Of a DNA stretch of 64,000 nucleotides, positions 1-12,364 are shown piece after piece. The stretch is from assembly GCA_936440205.1 (NCBI GenBank), contig OW387133.1:8894001-8958000 (forward strand), read 5' to 3'. Each line of letters opens with the position of its first letter. Positions within the stretch are counted from its first letter, which is position 1. The notes below the pieces were generated by a model. The model saw only the letters and a program-made list of their open reading frames with translations. It did not search any database and was not told the DNA's origin. The translations under genes and the position numbers were made by a program. Origin of the DNA: Lepidonotus clava. Its lineage: Eukaryota > Annelida > Polychaeta > Phyllodocida > Polynoidae.

Positions 1-190
1 AGTATTACAACCGCTTTCTTCCCCTCTTTCATAAATCCAACACCACCTACCATAGACATGTCCCGTCACCTCTCCACAACCAATAACTATGTCTCTGATC
101 CTTTTCAGGGGCCCAGATTAGGGCCTGACCTCTGACCCAAACTGAATCAACACTGACTATCCCCACTCCTGTCAGTAGTCCATGAAATCC

Positions 191-417
191 TTAAGCCCCA
201 TATCCTCAAGGCGATTTTACCGGCGACTGGCAGCAGGCGACTGGCAGAATCGGCCCATCCTTAGGCTCACCTGCCAGTATGGTATATTGAAATGAATGAC
301 CATGTTTGATCTGAATTGCTGTTGAAATCGGGCGACTCTACCAGTAGAATCGGCTGATTTTAGCACTGATGAGTCAGCCAATTTTGTAAATCGCCTATAG
401 TTGGTATGGGGCTCTAA
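191..417. mobile_element. Family A short inverted-repeat element
   Basis: Starts TTAAGCCCCATATCC and ends with the complement GGTATGGGGCTCTAA, with GGCGATTTTAC/GTAAATCGCC just inside. The core carries ACCAGTAGAATCGG and GATTTTAGCAC, also found in the copies near 10.3, 32.0 and 50.5 kb. No coding capacity; about 227 bp. Confidence 0.7.
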
Positions 418-1194
418 TTCGCTGTATTGAGAGGCCGGACGCAGTGTGATCTCCAACCTCTACGGTTTTGTTGTAGTCGTCAATGGGATTTGATGGTTGG
501 TGGGAAGTTATTTGGGAAGGAAAACCCCCTTATCTCTCGCTCCATGGGGTCTTTGATCCAGCACTTCACGTCAGATTTCACACACATACTGCACCTACTA
601 CAGTGTTTATGATATGGAAAAGATGCTATTCAAGTTCTATACACCAGCATCAGTGACCAGCGATCTGTATACATCTGACAAAATGAGATGAACAAATATC
701 CTGCGGTGCGTTCCAATGTGATATATGATATGAGTAATATATTGTATCATTGGTCGCACATACTCTTCAGCAGGCATTGCAAAGTCCTTTACTTATGGCC
801 TGAAACGCCCAAGAACCATGGAACGGGCCCTTGTGTAGGATACCGCAAGGAAGGTGATTCCAAGCCACGTATCTTGACTGTTCAGCTTTATGTAATACTG
901 ACTCCTACCCTATCTAAAAACTAGGGAATAGGGTCCGGGTGAGGGTGAAGGCTAGTTACCATGGGGCCAAATAGTTCGCATTGATTTGTCTACTACAAAG
1001 GCAAAGTATACTGGCACTAGCATGGCAAACAACTAAATACATTAATCGTCTGTGAAAACGTTTTGTCAATGATGAAGGCGTCATTGGCCGAAGAAACATG
1101 AAACCCATCGTTGTTGATGAATTAACCACTAATCATTGACGAATATTCATCTCAGGGGTCCCATCTTTGAAGGAACAGGAGCGGGAATGCTATA
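418..1194. other. No gene seen
   Basis: Low-complexity-free, AT-leaning single-copy-looking DNA. I see no splice-bounded exon or repeat. Confidence 0.5.
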
Positions 1195-1954
1195 TTAAAG
1201 GCGGTGATCCACAACACAACAAAAGTGAACCGACATTGGACCAATCTCAAAATTGGTCCAGAATCGCTCCAAAAACTTCGTCGGTCCAGTGTCGATCCAC
1301 TATTTTCGTTGGAAATCAGCTCATGGATCATACAAACCAATTTTTCAAACCGATTTTAGAACCGACAGTTGAAGTAAAAACTTGTTGATACCGATTTCAA
1401 AACAACGATGGCCCGCCGAGATTATTGAACCTGTTTTGATATTCTTGGACCGATCATGGACCAATTATAGACCACTTTTATTAACTCTATGTACTTTCAT
1501 TGTTATTTCTATTTATTCTAGGGTGTATAAGAATACAGATTTTATTCAAATAATTATTTGTTGTTGGATCTCAATTCATGTGATATATCATATAATGCTT
1601 TTTGATGGGTATTTTTCAATTTTACTTTTTGTTTATCATACAGTCTAGATAATATCTATATTACATTTCTGATCGTAAAGAATATATTTATAGTATAATC
1701 CTGATTTATGGATGAACCAATTTTCATTGTCTTGCCATTAGTTTGTAGTCTAGATCGATTACAAGGAAACAATCGGATTTCAGCTCTACCATGGATCATG
1801 GCTAGGGGACCGATTCGGGACCGATATCAGGACCAAAAGGTTTAATTGCTAAGTCTATTAAGGACTGACAAAAAACTGCCAGTCCAAAAATCAATTTGCC
1901 CCCCGTTTATTTTGTCGTTTTGGAAAACGTCGTCTTATGGATCACCGGCTTTGG
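1195..1954. mobile_element. Family B inverted-repeat element (~760 bp)
   Basis: Begins TTAAAGGCGGTGATCCACA and ends with the complement GTCTTATGGATCACCGGCTTT. The interior contains many spaced copies of GGACCGATT / CCGATT. Non-coding. Sister copies are at 36474 and 42292. Confidence 0.7.
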
Positions 1955-2272
1955 TTTGCATCTATTTCTAAAGTATGTTTGCGTACAGGAAAACATGGCT
2001 TTATTTGTATAATCCATAATCTATCCATAAAATTAAAATTCTTAAATCAAAATTACTATGCTTCATTTACCCTTTTTACCAAATAAATCCATACAAATAT
2101 TACCTTTATGAATGTATACATTTGAGATTATTTGTTGACCAAATGGTTATAATGATCGCATGCTGATCACCACAAAATAGTCGACTGACCGTGACTGCAC
2201 AAGGTCTATAGGGATTTTGCAGATGACGTCACACAGCCCTAAAAGAGACTGTTTACCATATTAGTGATCAAT

Positions 2273-2627
2273 TTAAAGGGAGCCAAAACCAATAAATTCG
2301 ATGAAACTTTCCAAACCCAAATAATCATGGAAATCCTTTCCTTGAGCCTATTCATGGCCCATGTTAAAATCTAAACCATGAAATATGGTAAAGAATCATT
2401 AAAAACATGTTTTTCTTGCTGAAATCAATTAATGTGGATCCACAAAAATAGGGGTTTTTTTCAAACAAATGCAAATATTACCATCTCTTGTGGCATTCTA
2501 CTTCAGTTTGAGCTAGTTTTCACAGGTGATACTTTACTACTGACCTTAACTGGACTCATCCAACATATTTCTATACTTGTCTGAGTTTTGAAATTTTTGT
2601 CAATTATATTGGTTTTGGCTCCCTTTA
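2273..2627. mobile_element. Family C inverted-repeat element (~355 bp)
   Basis: TTAAAGGGAGCCAAAACC at the left and GGTTTTGGCTCCCTTTAG at the right, about 22 bp of terminal inverted repeat next to TTAA. The sister copy at 26028 shares the ends. Confidence 0.75.
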
Positions 2628-3118
2628 GCATTTTAACTTTATAATATTTAGTTATCTAGTTAAATATCTAGAAATCAATTTAAGAAAGATTTATCTGAAA
2701 TGATCGCATTAGGCCATTATTACTCATTTCTATTAGACTATAAATTCCAGACAATTTTAAATGCCACTTTGTTATGATAGGCTCGATCGTGGTCATCACA
2801 TAAATGTAGTCACATGACCACGTCTGCATAAGGTCTGTAGTTTCCACCTTTCAAGTAGTGGCGCTCTTGAAAATACCCATCACCAAAAGACGAGACTTTT
2901 GGCCGGTGGGGTTCTGTGATAAATGAACATGTCGAAACTGCGTGCTCCTGTCTTATCTCCGCTTTTCATAGAGACCTGCTGTCAAAAATGACCCGCTTGG
3001 GCTTACAGTAAACTGACCCTGTGAGACCCCTGACAAATTATACCCTTTACAGAACAGGCTACATGTTGACAGTTAAAAACAGGCATAATGCGCCTTCTGA
3101 GGCTTATATATATTTTAA

Positions 3119-3906
3119 AATTCAACCTTTATTCAGGCTAAAACATGACAGTTATCAGTTTAAAAAACACTGGTTTTCATAACCCGCCTGATTATACAAT
3201 ATTGCGGGGATACTCCTGCTAAATTGTATTTTTATACCTTAATCAAGATGCTCTTGTAATCAACAATACAGTTGGTAAAGAGTATATATATGTAAAGAGT
3301 GAAATTCAAATGCATTTACAAAGGGACATTTAGAAGCCTACCACCAAATAACTGATGATAACAATGAAAACTGTTGTTAGGAATAACTGTTTTTATAGTG
3401 GATATATTTATTTTTCTAGAGGGAAAATTTCATCTCAAAATAGCATTTTAAAAGGCATCTCTGTATGACTCATCAATTCTTTTTAAAACTTAATTGTATT
3501 TCAAATTTTTTTTTTAATCTTTTATGGGAGAGCGTTGGCCCGGTTGGGGGGCCTAGGCTCTTTGAATGAAATTTTTATCAGCCATAAAAAAAATTTTTTA
3601 ATTGTATTTCAATACTAGACGTCCTTAAAATTTGACATACTGAATGAAGTCCGTGGTCAAATGAAACCTTTCCATATCAAATAGCTTCAATAGGCAGGGG
3701 CAGATCCAGGGGGGGGGGTCCAGGGGTCCCTGACCTCCCTTTTGGTGGAACCCTAAACTACGAAAAGAGAGCATATGGCGCATGTGTACTCGCAAATGCA
3801 CACCATTAAAATACTTATGCCCCATCACCACTAGACAACTTTTACACGGCACCAGTGTTTTTTAAACTGATAACTGTCATGTTTTAGCCTGAATAAAGGT
3901 TGAATT
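3119..3906. repeat. Perfect 56-bp inverted repeat
   Basis: Arms 3119-3174 and 3851-3906 are exact complements by eye, starting AATTCAACCTTTATTC and ending AAAACACTGGT in the left arm. The spacer is 676 bp. The right arm lies inside the family D element. Confidence 0.85.
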
Positions 3907-4094
3907 GGCGGATTTTAGCACCGATTCAGATCAAACATGTACGTTTCAATATACCATACTAACAGGCAATCACCAGAATTGAACAATGTAAGCGCCGATC
4001 CATTGCTTAACTGTGTAAAACTCGCTTAGTGGGTATGGGCCTTTAGCCTTTATGCTAATCCCACCCCCTTTTTGAAATCCTGTATCCGCCCCTG
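3695..4094. mobile_element. Family D hAT-like element with inserted family A piece
   Basis: CAGGGGCAGATCCAGG with a G run at the left; ATCCTGTATCCGCCCCTG at the right. Inside, 3905-4055 resembles the right part of a family A element (GATTTTAGCACCGATTC to AGTGGGTATGGGCC). No clear target duplication. Confidence 0.65.
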
Positions 4095-4748
4095 CTATGT
4101 CAACGTTAACTACAAACACACTTCCAAGATCTTAAGAGAAACAAGTAGGAATCATAATGTCTGTGCACTTTAGAAAATCCTTGATATCCCCTAATTACCT
4201 AAATGCACCTAAATTATCCTTCAGGCATCTCAATATCCTTCGGTAACTGTATATCCAGGAGTCCAATGCAACCTCAGATCCCTATGATTAGGCACGTGAA
4301 ATGAACACCACACCTTATCACCATTACAGAGTGCAGTCCCAGTGTCTTAGTTCTTGAATACCCCTAGTAAGGTCTGTATTACACTAGACAATTTCGAGCT
4401 GTGATATAAGACCAATATGATAATACTGCAGAAAATTCGCAATCAGGATAGATATAAATGTTTGAATTTGGCAATTGTGAGCATTTTACACAAGAGTAAC
4501 AAACTATTTTTTCTATCTTGTGCGATTTCTCTGCGACATCATCATATTGCAGCTCGTGGTATGTGGCGTAATACTACCAGAAGGCCTATGTGTATATAAT
4601 TATATATAACTAGTTTAAACAATGCAACAACTTCTATTGCAACAATTAATGCTTATATGATATCAGTTTAACCAAATTGAAGAGACTCTGGTGTGGAGGC
4701 CATGCCCAGAATTAAAAGTTAGACAAGCTTGGGGTTATTTTCTCTTTC

Positions 4749-4975
4749 ATCTTTTTTTTTATTATTTATTTATTTATTAACCTCACTCATTTACAATGAT
4801 CTTCCATGCAGGTATGGTTTTGTTAACAAAATAGGAGTTATACAACATACAACATGGACATAGATATACAGGTGTCAGTTGTTAGTGTCAACATGAGTTT
4901 ATGTCACAGCTAACAAAACCTGACATAACACATGATAATATAATGTAATGTTTCAGGTTGCCACATATTAAATCG
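4749..4975 (-). mobile_element. LINE/SINE 3' tail fragment
   Basis: Read on the minus strand, this ends in TGAGTGAGGTTAATAAATAAATAAAT-type A/T-rich repeats and an A run, the usual 3' end of a retroposon. No coding sequence is recognisable. The inner border is a guess. Confidence 0.4.
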
Positions 4976-6235
4976 TCAAATGATGTAATACTTGTATCAG
5001 GCACACATGAGTTTATGCGGCCATAAAAATGAATAATGTATATCAGTGAAAGGGAATACACATATTAATTAAATTACTGATATCAAACCAACTGTAACTT
5101 TTAAACACAGGAGCCATTAATATGAAATATCATAATGCCATGATCCTCACCATCTAAGTAACCACTATGCCAAATTTCAAAAAGATATCTTAGATTTATA
5201 CACAATTTCTTGATTCAAAATCAGTGCCCCTGTGTGCAGCTAAGACAAAATGCAGAGTGCATTTCTCTGTGTGTGACGTCACAAACAGACAAGGTGAAAA
5301 ACAGAAAACTTGAAAAATAATTGAATATAATTTATCCTCTCTCTTATAATGAGTCTAATGGTGTTCAAAATAACGAAATTAAATGATTCATGTCAAAGAT
5401 TACGTAAAAGTTAAAAAATGTGGATCATACCATTTTAAGATTCAAAATAATGGCTTCTGTGTGTGATATCACACACAGACATCCAGTAACAACGAAAGGT
5501 TTCGTCGTTTAATTGATTTTCGTTGTTAAGATCGGTATTGTGCAACGGGCCAATGGGGGCCTTGTCTGCCAGCAGCAGCACTGCAGAGGGAACATGGGTA
5601 TACATAAAACTTATAAAGGTTTAGTATAAGAGATTTAGCAGTAACCTTTGAAGATAATGAGAAACATTTGGACTTGGATGAACCTTTGGGGTTCAGAAGC
5701 TGGGTGGATAGAACTTACCTTCTTCAGTGGTGACATCTGGTGACCATACATTGGACTATCAAACCTTGGCAAGCATAGGACTTACATAGGTGGACTAGCA
5801 ATAGGGAAGCCTATGGGTCTAAGCACAGTGAACTCACTGAGTGTTGTAGAGTGTGCTGTACTTGTTGTGATTGACTGCTTACTCTTGATTGCAGATATCT
5901 CCTTTTTGTTTAATCTTCAATAAACTGAAACCTTTGCAGAGCAAATATCTTGCGTTTGGATTTGAACAATCTGAGTGGAGACTTACCTTTACCCTTGATT
6001 AGACGATAAAACTTCAATACCACATCAGCTAGCACTATGGACTAAAGTTTATTGGTTCCCCATTCATATAACAATAATATATAAACACTCTTGTTCAATA
6101 GTAAACATTTTATTAAGAACCTCATTATTTTCACATACCGCTCTCAGATTACCATTTTGTAATTTTATCAAATATGTTATCCAGAATAAGCAAAGGTGGA
6201 AAAGTTTCCACGGTGACATATCACTTTCTTTGCAT
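4976..6235. other. No gene seen
   Basis: AT-rich DNA with two CRE-like or palindromic bits (GTGTGTGACGTCACA at 5270-5283; TGTGTGATATCACACA at 5460-5475). A TTGTGCAACGGGCC motif near 5532 recurs near 59247 and may be the end of an unlabelled short element. Confidence 0.4.
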
Positions 6236-7309
6236 TTTTGAGGTCTGTGGGTGTTTATCTTTTATTTTATCCTTTAAATAATAGTCAACCTCGCGTATGG
6301 GTACCCCCCCCCCCCCTTAAGTGTAACCATTGCTTTCCTGCCCCACACATCCGTATCATACCAGTCTTGGCATGGGTATTCAGTAATTATATACCCCAGC
6401 AGAGTGACGTCATCGCAGACGCTGTGGGGGCGCCAATTAGAACGCTCACACTGGTGGTTGCCTATCGGATAGAAGGCTGTAATTGCACCTTGTTCTGAAT
6501 TCCCTCAAATTAAGGCTTCAATTAGGCAGGCATGGATTCTCCACGATCCATGCAGCTAAAGATCATTGGCTGTGATGATGTTTAGGCCAACTCTAACTAT
6601 TACTATTGTCGACTATTTGCATTATATTCATATTACGTACTGATGAATAGAGCTAATGAAATACTTTGAAATGAAGGGCAGTCAAAGCAATTCAGATTGG
6701 TGCGTGATTTATTTGTATTACTTAGTGATAAATAATGCTCATCAGATATTCGTAAAAGACAGACCGTCACACGTAATTTGTAATATTGCACGGTTTCAAT
6801 TCTAATCAATTAATGGAAGTCAATTAATAACTTAATAATTAATAAGTGATACTATTATTTTTTTTTTTTTTTTTTTTTTTACTTCTTTTCTATCATAAAT
6901 AAGGGTTTGGGGTATCTCTCCCAGAGGCAAGCATTGAAATAAGAATGCCTGCCTGTGCCTTACTGGACGGTTATGAATGTACATGAGTAACCAAATAACC
7001 CTTGGCAGATGACCGCAGGTATTATCACCAAAGAGTGCAGGTATTATCACCAAAGAGTATCAATGATTCTTTAGGAAAGGCTTGTTTGAAGAATTCTCAA
7101 AGTTCTTCTCAAATAAAATTATACACCAAAGAAATTGAAGTAAGGAGTAGCAATAACGATTCCATGAAATAGAATTGTTCTGAAATTACCTCCAGAACCC
7201 CCACAGGGTATCGCATACTCGGTGCACCCAACGACTGTTATACTACTCCTCAGCAGCTTCCCCTATGTTCACACAGGTTTCTGGGTGTAATTATATAGAT
7301 AAGGGTGTC
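6236..7309. other. No gene seen; poly-T tract and small duplication
   Basis: Holds a C run near 6306, a T run of about 22 at 6859-6880, and a 22-base direct duplication ending ATCACCAAAGAGT near 7016-7060. No exon is recognisable. Confidence 0.4.
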
Positions 7310-7588
7310 TAAAGGCTACATTCCACTATACGGTATTTGGTTGCGGCACTATGAAAAGATGCAAGCAAACTGCCACAAACTTGCTTGCGGTAGGGTATCG
7401 CAAGGTGGAATATACGTACTTTTGGCACTTGCTTGCAGTACTTGCTTGCGGCAGTTGCTGATTTATATATGTTTTCTGCTTGCTGATGCAGATACCAACA
7501 TATTTTTTATCAAAACCGCAAATGTCTTGCAGTACTTTGTTGAAGCTGCTGCAAATGCTAACAGCCGCAAAGTGAAATATAGCCTTAA
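7310..7588. mobile_element. Family E-like inverted-repeat element
   Basis: TAAAGGCTACATTCCACTAT at the left and the complement TGAAATATAGCCTTAA at the right, with GCGGC blocks just inside. The interior repeats CTTGCTTGCGG. The open frame across it is a chance product of the repeat. Confidence 0.6.
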
Positions 7589-9391
7589 CTGGGAAGATGT
7601 TTTTGATATGATCTTTTCTTTTTTCTTAAAAACTTACCGTAAGAATGAAAACAGTTCTATGCTATTTTCTATTGGATTATTATTTGTAAGACTTTCAGTT
7701 TTGAAGTTAATCTTATTCACCAATTGTAGTCGTTTGCTCTATGCTAACAACTGATCTTTCTGTCAACAGGGTTTTCAAAACGAATTCTTGAATTTCAAAT
7801 GTGACAACATATTTTTTCTTTCTTCGTCGTTGTTCTGCCTTTTTGGTTAAATTCCTTATGAAATACCAAAGTAAAATACACTCCTATCAATGTATAAACC
7901 TTTGAAATTCAACCATTAAATGTTACATATAAGCTCACCTTAAAATTCCAAGAATCATACATCATTTATAGGTGTCTACCAATGATTCTTTTTGAAAGGG
8001 TTTAACAGCGAATCCACAGAGTTTTCTTTCATGACGATTTATTATATCAGTTGAATTGATGTAAGGAATCGGAACATAGATACTTTGACAAAGGCCAGCA
8101 AGTCATTTGTGGTTGTGTGAAGGTAGCTGCCACGTCAGTGTACACTAACATCAACCACATAGATACTTAGATATAAAATTTACCCTGAAATCACCTGCAG
8201 CAGATGATTTCAGAATGAATCTTATTGAAGAAATCGTATTTTTTTCTTTGTTCAATTTCATTGATATGAGAGATTTTTAGGATAAAATCCTTTCATAAAG
8301 CATCCTTGCTATGTACCTTGGGGGTGCTACAATGTGATCTTATAGGATCCACTCTTAGATCCTAAAGGAATTAAAGTATAATCTGTGAGGCTCGAATTCC
8401 AATGGTTTATGCATTGATGAAAAGCATTTTTGATTTGTGTATTTGATAAGGACCTCTAGCGAAAACACTTCAACAAAGACAGTATAACTAATCATGCTTT
8501 AACGGATGTATTGACTCTGAAATTGTTACGGAGAATTTCATTCCCTTTCAATTGGGGAGAGGGGAACGGCGGGAGATGTGAGGAGTGGGGGGATGGAGCA
8601 TATGAATTAACAAAAAAAGATATCTATATCTATAACAATAAGGTTTGTTCAAAAGGAGCTACTGGAAAATGCTGTCATCCGTAGGGTAACCCTTTTTGTA
8701 AATGCATTTGTTTTGAAAATGATTATTGCTAAACATACTAAACATCAGACACCATAAAGAACATAAAAAACACAAATGTATACATTGAATAACATGTTTT
8801 TATTATGACAAGGTTGCCTGAATCAAATTTGACGAAAAGACTTTACCTTATAAAATAATGACTTTACCTTACAAAATAATGTTGCTCCTGTGAGCCAACT
8901 CTGTGAACGTTATACAATAGAACAAAAGTATTATAGAACCATAAGGTTAACATGGTAACATTGGTGGATAAATGCAATCTAGTAACAGTTCAATTACAAT
9001 TATATATTTATATATATAAACTTGTGACTGACGTTCCTTTCGGACCGATATGCTTAACATCCTATAACTCATATTTGAGGTTTTCTAATAAGCTCATCTT
9101 ACTGGCATTGTTTTTAGATGCGCGCACTCTCCTCTGCAAATATCTAATGCGCACATTATTCCAATTGCGGGGCGAGGGTATGATGTTTTTGAAAATGTGC
9201 GTATGTACTTAAGGCCCATTTGTAAATGTAAACTCCCGTCCCGGCCATCGCAAAATGATGAGTCCTCTATGAGAAAGTAGATAGGTACATTTCCATCCAA
9301 ACAAAATATGTTCATTGTCACATCAATTACCCAGAAGTCTACACGAATGTGTCGTATTCTAGGACTCTTTGTGCAGGACATTATGACTGAT
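7589..9391. other. No gene seen
   Basis: AT-rich DNA. Contains a 20-base tandem duplication (GACTTTACCTTAYAAAATAAT) at 8838-8880 and a family H end (TTTGAAAATGTGCGTATGTACTTAA) near 9187-9211. Confidence 0.4.
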
Positions 9392-9899
9392 CTTAAGCCG
9401 GATCCCCACTGGACGAGCTTGAGGGACGTCGACAGCCGACTACGGTAGTTAAGCCGGGTCCCCACTGGGCCGTCGAGAGTCATGTCGGCGGCTGACTAAG
9501 GAGTACGTCGGTGGCAGATACCAACAGTTTGTCGCCCAGGACGACTAAAATCAAACATGTCTGATATTTTTGGGGGTTTGTCGCTGACTAAAACCCTTAA
9601 AAACGGACTTTGTCGCCAGCCAAATTGGCGCCAGGGCAGTTTGTCGCTCGCAGATTTGTCGGCGAGGTATTGGTTTGCTCAGTGGGGATCAGGCTTAAGT
9701 CGCTCCCAACTTCCAAAGTTTGTCGCCGAGAACGACAAAGCACCCCTGAAATCAAACATGTCTGATATTTTTGGGGGTTTGTCGGCCGACAAACCCTCTA
9801 AAAAGGCACTTTGTCGCCAGCCAAAGTGGCGCCAGGGCAGTTGATCGCTTGCAGTTTTGTCGGCGAGGTGAGGGTATGCTCAGTGGGGACCGGGCTTAA
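9392..9899. mobile_element. Family F elements, overlapping and internally duplicated
   Basis: Two left ends (TTAAGCCGGATCCCCACTGG at 9393; TTAAGCCGGGTCCCCACTGG at 9449) and two right ends (CAGTGGGGATCAGGCTTAA at 9698; CAGTGGGGACCGGGCTTAA at 9899). The segment 9548-9698 is repeated at 9749-9899, a 201-bp tandem duplication. Rich in TTTGTCG. Non-coding. Confidence 0.7.
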
Positions 9900-9903
9900 C
9901 CGG

Positions 9904-10212
9904 TAAAGCCCCATACCCACTAAAGGGCCATACCCACTAGGCAACTTTAGCAGCAACCGGCGACTGGCGACCATCAGGATCACCGGTAAAGTTGCCGGGC
10001 AACTCAGGATCGCCCGGCAATGCCCCGTGGGTATGGTGCAGATTCTGGGCAACTGGTGACTGATGACAGTGTCGCCGGGAAAATTGTCGGGAAACACACC
10101 AGAAAAAAATCAAACTTGCTTGATATCCAGTCGCCCGTCAACTTTACCGGCGACTTACCAGATCGGCAGTCGCCGGTTGCCGGGAAAATTGCCTAGTGGG
10201 TATGGGGCTTAA
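9904..10212. mobile_element. Family A element (long form)
   Basis: Two staggered left ends (TAAAGCCCCATACCCACTA, then GGGCCATACCCACTAGGC) and a right end GCCTAGTGGGTATGGGGCTT. GC-rich core with GTTGCCGGG / CCCGGCAA hairpins and TCAAACTTGCTTGATATCC. The copy at 23067 is closely similar. Confidence 0.7.
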
Positions 10213-10416
10213 GTGATTTTACTGGCAACCAGCAACTGGCGACTGGCTAAAATCGACCGACTCTTAGGAATGCCAGTTAGTATGGTATATTAGAATGTGT
10301 GTGTTTGATATGAGTCGGCGCTAAAATCAACTGACTCTTCTAGTATAGTCGGCCGATTTTAGCACCAGTGAATCGGCTGACTCTGGTCAAAATCGCATAG
10401 TGGGTATGGGGCTTAA
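10209..10416. mobile_element. Family A element (short form)
   Basis: Shares the TTAA with its left neighbour; ends AATCGCATAGTGGGTATGGGGCTTAA-like at 10416. The core (CGGCGCTAAAATCAACTGA and so on) matches the short copies at 191, 31960 and 50407. Confidence 0.65.
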
Positions 10417-11574
10417 GGCATTATTAGAACCCTGAAGCCACAAGTGCTTTTCTCACTGTTCCCATGGCAAGATAAATTCCTTATAGTTCTATGCCACATT
10501 CAGTCTGTGACAATCCGAGAATTATTCAGGTTTGAGATTAGGAAATCCCCCGAGCTATTTTGGTCCCGACGCATTCATGTGGTGTTGAACAGGTCTCAAT
10601 GCAGGGGACACTTTAAATGACAATATAATCTGGTGAATTAAGACCCTGACGCTCCTGGGACTAGAGCTTTAAAGTATTGATAAGGCCCGACGGCAATGAA
10701 CCATTCATCCCAGTGACAAAAATAAAACTCCATGATTAATTCAAGCCTTTCAAGAACTTGATTTTCCATTGCTTCAAACATTGTCATTCTGACGTTTTCA
10801 AGCGGGGACAAACACAATCTGCCCAGGGATGGGAATAATCCTGGGTGTTTTTTTTCTTTTTCTTTTTCTTTTTTTTTGCAAAACATCCATGATAAACAAT
10901 ACATCGAGATTTACTACGTGTTAAAGCGAGATCCTACTGATTACAACTGATCAATCCTAATAGCTTTTGATGATCTCTGGTCCCTTGAACGCTGATGATA
11001 TTCAACGAGAACGGTTATCGCTCAAATAACCCCTGTAAGACTCGATTTAAGATGGCCTGATCTACTGATAGGTGTAGGTGAAGGTTCCACTGAGGCTTAA
11101 AATTGTCCGTTATCCCTTCACGATCTCTGCAAATTGTTGAACTAAAAGGTTGTTTTGATTAGTAGAGGTTACCAAAGTCAGCAAATGGATTCAAGCATCT
11201 ATTGTGGAATCAATATTCTTGTAAATGCATTCTCCATTTAAAAGAATACGTATCCTCACAATAGATATAAATGCTACACTTTTGATAACCATTTTTCTGT
11301 TGTAATGTCTAATGAGGCCACCTTCTTCTACATAAGAGGTCACCACAACTCAAATTTAAGAACACTTTTTTGAATTATATTTATCTAATTGTGCATGTAT
11401 GTACTGAAACTTTGAAGCTTTTATTTTGACCTTGGTCTGTGAATGTCATTGTCCTGTATGGACCACGACTAACTTTATTCATGATACGGTTTTGGGACCG
11501 TCGGTTAATTACGTGACACGTTTTCTATACCCTTCCCACCACCCTGTATCATGTCATCTGAATATACTAAAGCC
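10417..11574. other. No gene seen
   Basis: Contains a (CTTTTT)n stretch at 10852-10876; otherwise plain AT-rich DNA without exon-like segments. Confidence 0.4.
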
Positions 11575-12090
11575 CTAGAACGCCCCTTGTGAGCCTTGTT
11601 GTGATTGGTCCATCGGGAGACCTCCTGGTACCCTATCAGTGATTGGTCTGTGCCACATCCTCTGTGAGCCTTGTTGTGATTGGTCCATCAGGAGACCCCT
11701 TGGTACCCTAGCAGTGATTGGTCGGTGCCGACGTGCTCTGTGAGCCTTGTTGTGATTGGTCCATCAGGAGACCTCCTGGTACCCAAGCAGTGATTGGTCC
11801 ATGCCAACGCCCCCTGTGAGCCTTGTTGTGATTCGTCCATCAGGTGACCTCCTGGTACCCTAGCAGTGATTGGTCAGTGGCGACACCCCCTGTGAGCCTT
11901 GTTGTGATTGGTCCATCAGGAGACCCCCTGGTACCTTAGCAGTGATTGGTCCATGTCAACACCCTCTGTGAGCCTTCTTGTGATTGGTCCATCAGGTGAC
12001 CTCCTGGTACCCTAGCAGTGATTGATTGGTGTCAACGCCCCTTGTGAGCCTTGTTGTGATTGGTCCATTGGGAAACCCAAGCAGTGGTTC
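11575..12090. repeat. 76-bp minisatellite made of two 38-bp halves with CCAAT boxes
   Basis: GTGAGCCTTGTTGTGATTGG recurs at 11589, 11664, 11740, 11816, 11892, 11968 and 12044. Each unit has two GTGATTGGTC motifs spaced 38 bases apart, so an inverted CCAAT box recurs about every 38 bp. Roughly 6.6 copies, mostly 90% or more alike. Confidence 0.9.
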
Positions 12091-12364
12091 CATGCCTATA
12101 CATCTTTGTTAAAGTACAGGTGGTTTATCCATCCAAAAGCCCATTATTTTTATATTTTATCCTGGTTGTGGTTGATCTGTCTAGATGGCCCACATAATCG
12201 AACTTATGATTAATCCATCCTGACCATCCAGATATTCTATTGGTATAGACTTGTTATTTTAGCCATGGTTTGTCCCCCAGAAGCCCTTGCTACCGTTTCT
12301 TCATTCATTATCCAACTGTTCAGTTTGTATTCATAGTGCATTCATAATGTAGTCATTAACAACT

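Noticed and set aside
7305-7754. 149-codon open frame on the plus strand
   Set aside because: Its first half lies inside a family E-like short transposon with CTTGCTTGCGG repeats; no known domain and no exon signals.
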